Origin: JAWXCE01 sp034440495
GTDB lineage: Bacteria > Pseudomonadota > Alphaproteobacteria > Rhizobiales > Rhodomicrobiaceae
Length of the DNA: 14,162 bases
Direction: 5' to 3'
Assembly: GCA_034440495.1 (NCBI GenBank)
Contig: JAWXCE010000017.1
Location: 1 to 14,162, forward strand
Part shown: piece by piece, positions 13,305 to 14,162 of the stretch
How the letters are laid out: each line of letters begins with the position of its first letter
Numbering within the stretch: position 1 is the stretch's first letter
Position numbers and translations under genes: made by a program
Notes under the pieces: model-generated
What the model was told of the DNA's origin: nothing
The model's input: only the letters and a program-made list of their open reading frames with translations
Databases searched by the model: none

Positions 13305-14162
13305 CTACCGGCGTTTGAGAATGGCGATGAAAAAGCCGTCCGTTGCATGAACGCGAGGCGTCAGTTGCAATGCGCCCCCGCAGTCGGCGCCAGGCGTTGC
13401 CGGCGCGCTGTTGACGGCGGCAAGCCAGCTTTCCGTCCAATCCATAGCTTCGAATTCAGGGTTGCCACCCAGAAACCACGTAATCTGATCCTGATTTTCC
13501 TCCGGCAGAACCGAGCAGGTAACGTAGACAAGTCGTCCGCCCGGTTTCACAAGCTGGGCGCCAAGCGTTAGCACGTTGCGTTGCTCGCTCTGTCGCGCGG
13601 CGAGCGCTTCGGGCGAAAGCCGCCATTTCGCGTCCGGCCTGCGCCGCCAGACGCCGGAACCCGTGCATGGCGCATCGATCAGCGTGACATCCATCGCATT
13701 GTTCAGTTTCGCCAGCGCCGCCCCATCGCCAGCGTCCATGGCCTGTACGTTGCGCGCGCCCGCCCGGCGCATACGGTCGAACAGCGGGCGCAGCCGCTGG
13801 GCGTCCGAGTCAAATGCATGAATTTGCCCGGTATTCTGCATCATCGCGGCAAGCGCCAGGGTTTTGCCGCCCGCGCCCGCGCACACATCGGCGACCTGTG
13901 AGCGCGGCCCAGCGCCGCTCATCAGCGCCGCAATCTGCGAGCCTTCGTCCTGCACCTCGAACCAGCCTTTGCCATGCGCGCCCTCAGCCTCCACGTGAGG
14001 CGCACGGCCATCTCCGGCACGCGGTGGAATGCGTATCCCGACGGGCGAGAATGGGGTGGCCACCGCGCCATGGCGCGCCAGCGCAAGCAAGGTTTTTGAC
14101 CGTGTCGATTTTAGAGTGTTCACGCGCAGGTCAATAGGCGCCCGTTCGGACAGCCCCCTGCC
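13305..14162 (-). CDS. rsmB: 16S rRNA m5C methyltransferase, RsmB/NOP family (partial, N-terminus outside window)
   Basis: The visible 285 residues are the C-terminal part of an RsmB/Sun-type SAM-dependent methyltransferase that makes 5-methylcytosine in 16S rRNA. The frame is open to the right edge and begins SERAPIDLRVNTLKS, a typical internal segment of the family, so the apparent GTG start at 14123 is not the real one. Full members have about 430 residues with an N-terminal NusB-like domain. Motif I is DVCAGAGGKTLALAA, motif IV is DAPCTGSGVWRRRPDAKWR and motif VI is VYVTCSVLPEEN. The Cys in PCT and the Cys in TCS are the two conserved catalytic cysteines. The C-terminus RVHATDGFFIAILKRR is normal. 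It is followed by the TVP38 pseudogene, then the small membrane protein and guaA on the same strand. Confidence 0.93.
   Translation of the reverse strand, partial: GRGLSERAPIDLRVNTLKSTRSKTLLALARHGAVATPFSPVGIRIPPRAGDGRAPHVEAEGAHGKGWFEVQDEGSQIAALMSGAGPRSQVADVCAGAGGKTLALAAMMQNTGQIHAFDSDAQRLRPLFDRMRRAGARNVQAMDAGDGAALAKLNNAMDVTLIDAPCTGSGVWRRRPDAKWRLSPEALAARQSEQRNVLTLGAQLVKPGGRLVYVTCSVLPEENQDQITWFLGGNPEFEAMDWTESWLAAVNSAPATPGADCGGALQLTPRVHATDGFFIAILKRR

Noticed and set aside
14123..14123. GTG at 14123 as the start of the methyltransferase
   Set aside because: The frame remains open to the window edge with family-typical sequence (APIDLR) upstream, so the gene is truncated by the window rather than starting here.

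Overview
The window looks like chromosomal DNA of an alphaproteobacterium, possibly Hyphomicrobiales. This rests on the character of the housekeeping proteins (Der, BamB-like, PanB, GuaA, RsmB, HolC), on the order panB - YfgM-like - bamB - der on one strand, and on a GC-rich core broken by patches of lower GC. Genus and species cannot be named from the sequence. Most genes lie on the minus strand.

Layout. 1-873 (-) is the 5' part of a TIR-domain protein with WD40 repeats; it runs off the left edge, and its WD40 units are almost identical 126-bp repeats. holC (DNA polymerase III chi) follows at 942-1391 (-). On the plus strand at 1489-2866 is an AT-richer two-gene operon with an 11-nt overlap: a YqcI/YcgG (GntA-like haem N-hydroxylase family) protein and a DUF1989 (urea-carboxylase-associated / carboxyguanidine deiminase-like) protein. 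Its last stop codon overlaps the der stop. The envelope/ribosome block on the minus strand then reads, in transcription order, panB (7940-7059), YfgM-like (6933-6220), bamB (6239-4872), a small membrane protein made of an internal duplication (4776-4432), and der (4358-2859).

8174-9124 (+) holds two small secreted proteins rich in Arg/Tyr and Cys, closed by a strong intrinsic terminator. 9306-9988 (-) is an unrecognised coiled-coil gene that appears broken by a one-base frameshift. guaA (11764-10196, -) is preceded by an intrinsic terminator and a promoter placed so close to the start codon that a leaderless mRNA is suggested. A 71-aa single-TM protein and a TVP38/TMEM64 pseudogene, with an early TGA and a frameshift, separate guaA from rsmB, which runs off the right edge.

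The housekeeping genes serve pantothenate and GMP synthesis, outer-membrane assembly, ribosome assembly, rRNA methylation and replication. The accessory material, most worth a second look, is the TIR-WD40 gene (possible NAD-consuming defence effector with a rapidly evolving sensor) and the guanidine-chemistry gene pair. All calls are from reading the sequence; no database search was possible.
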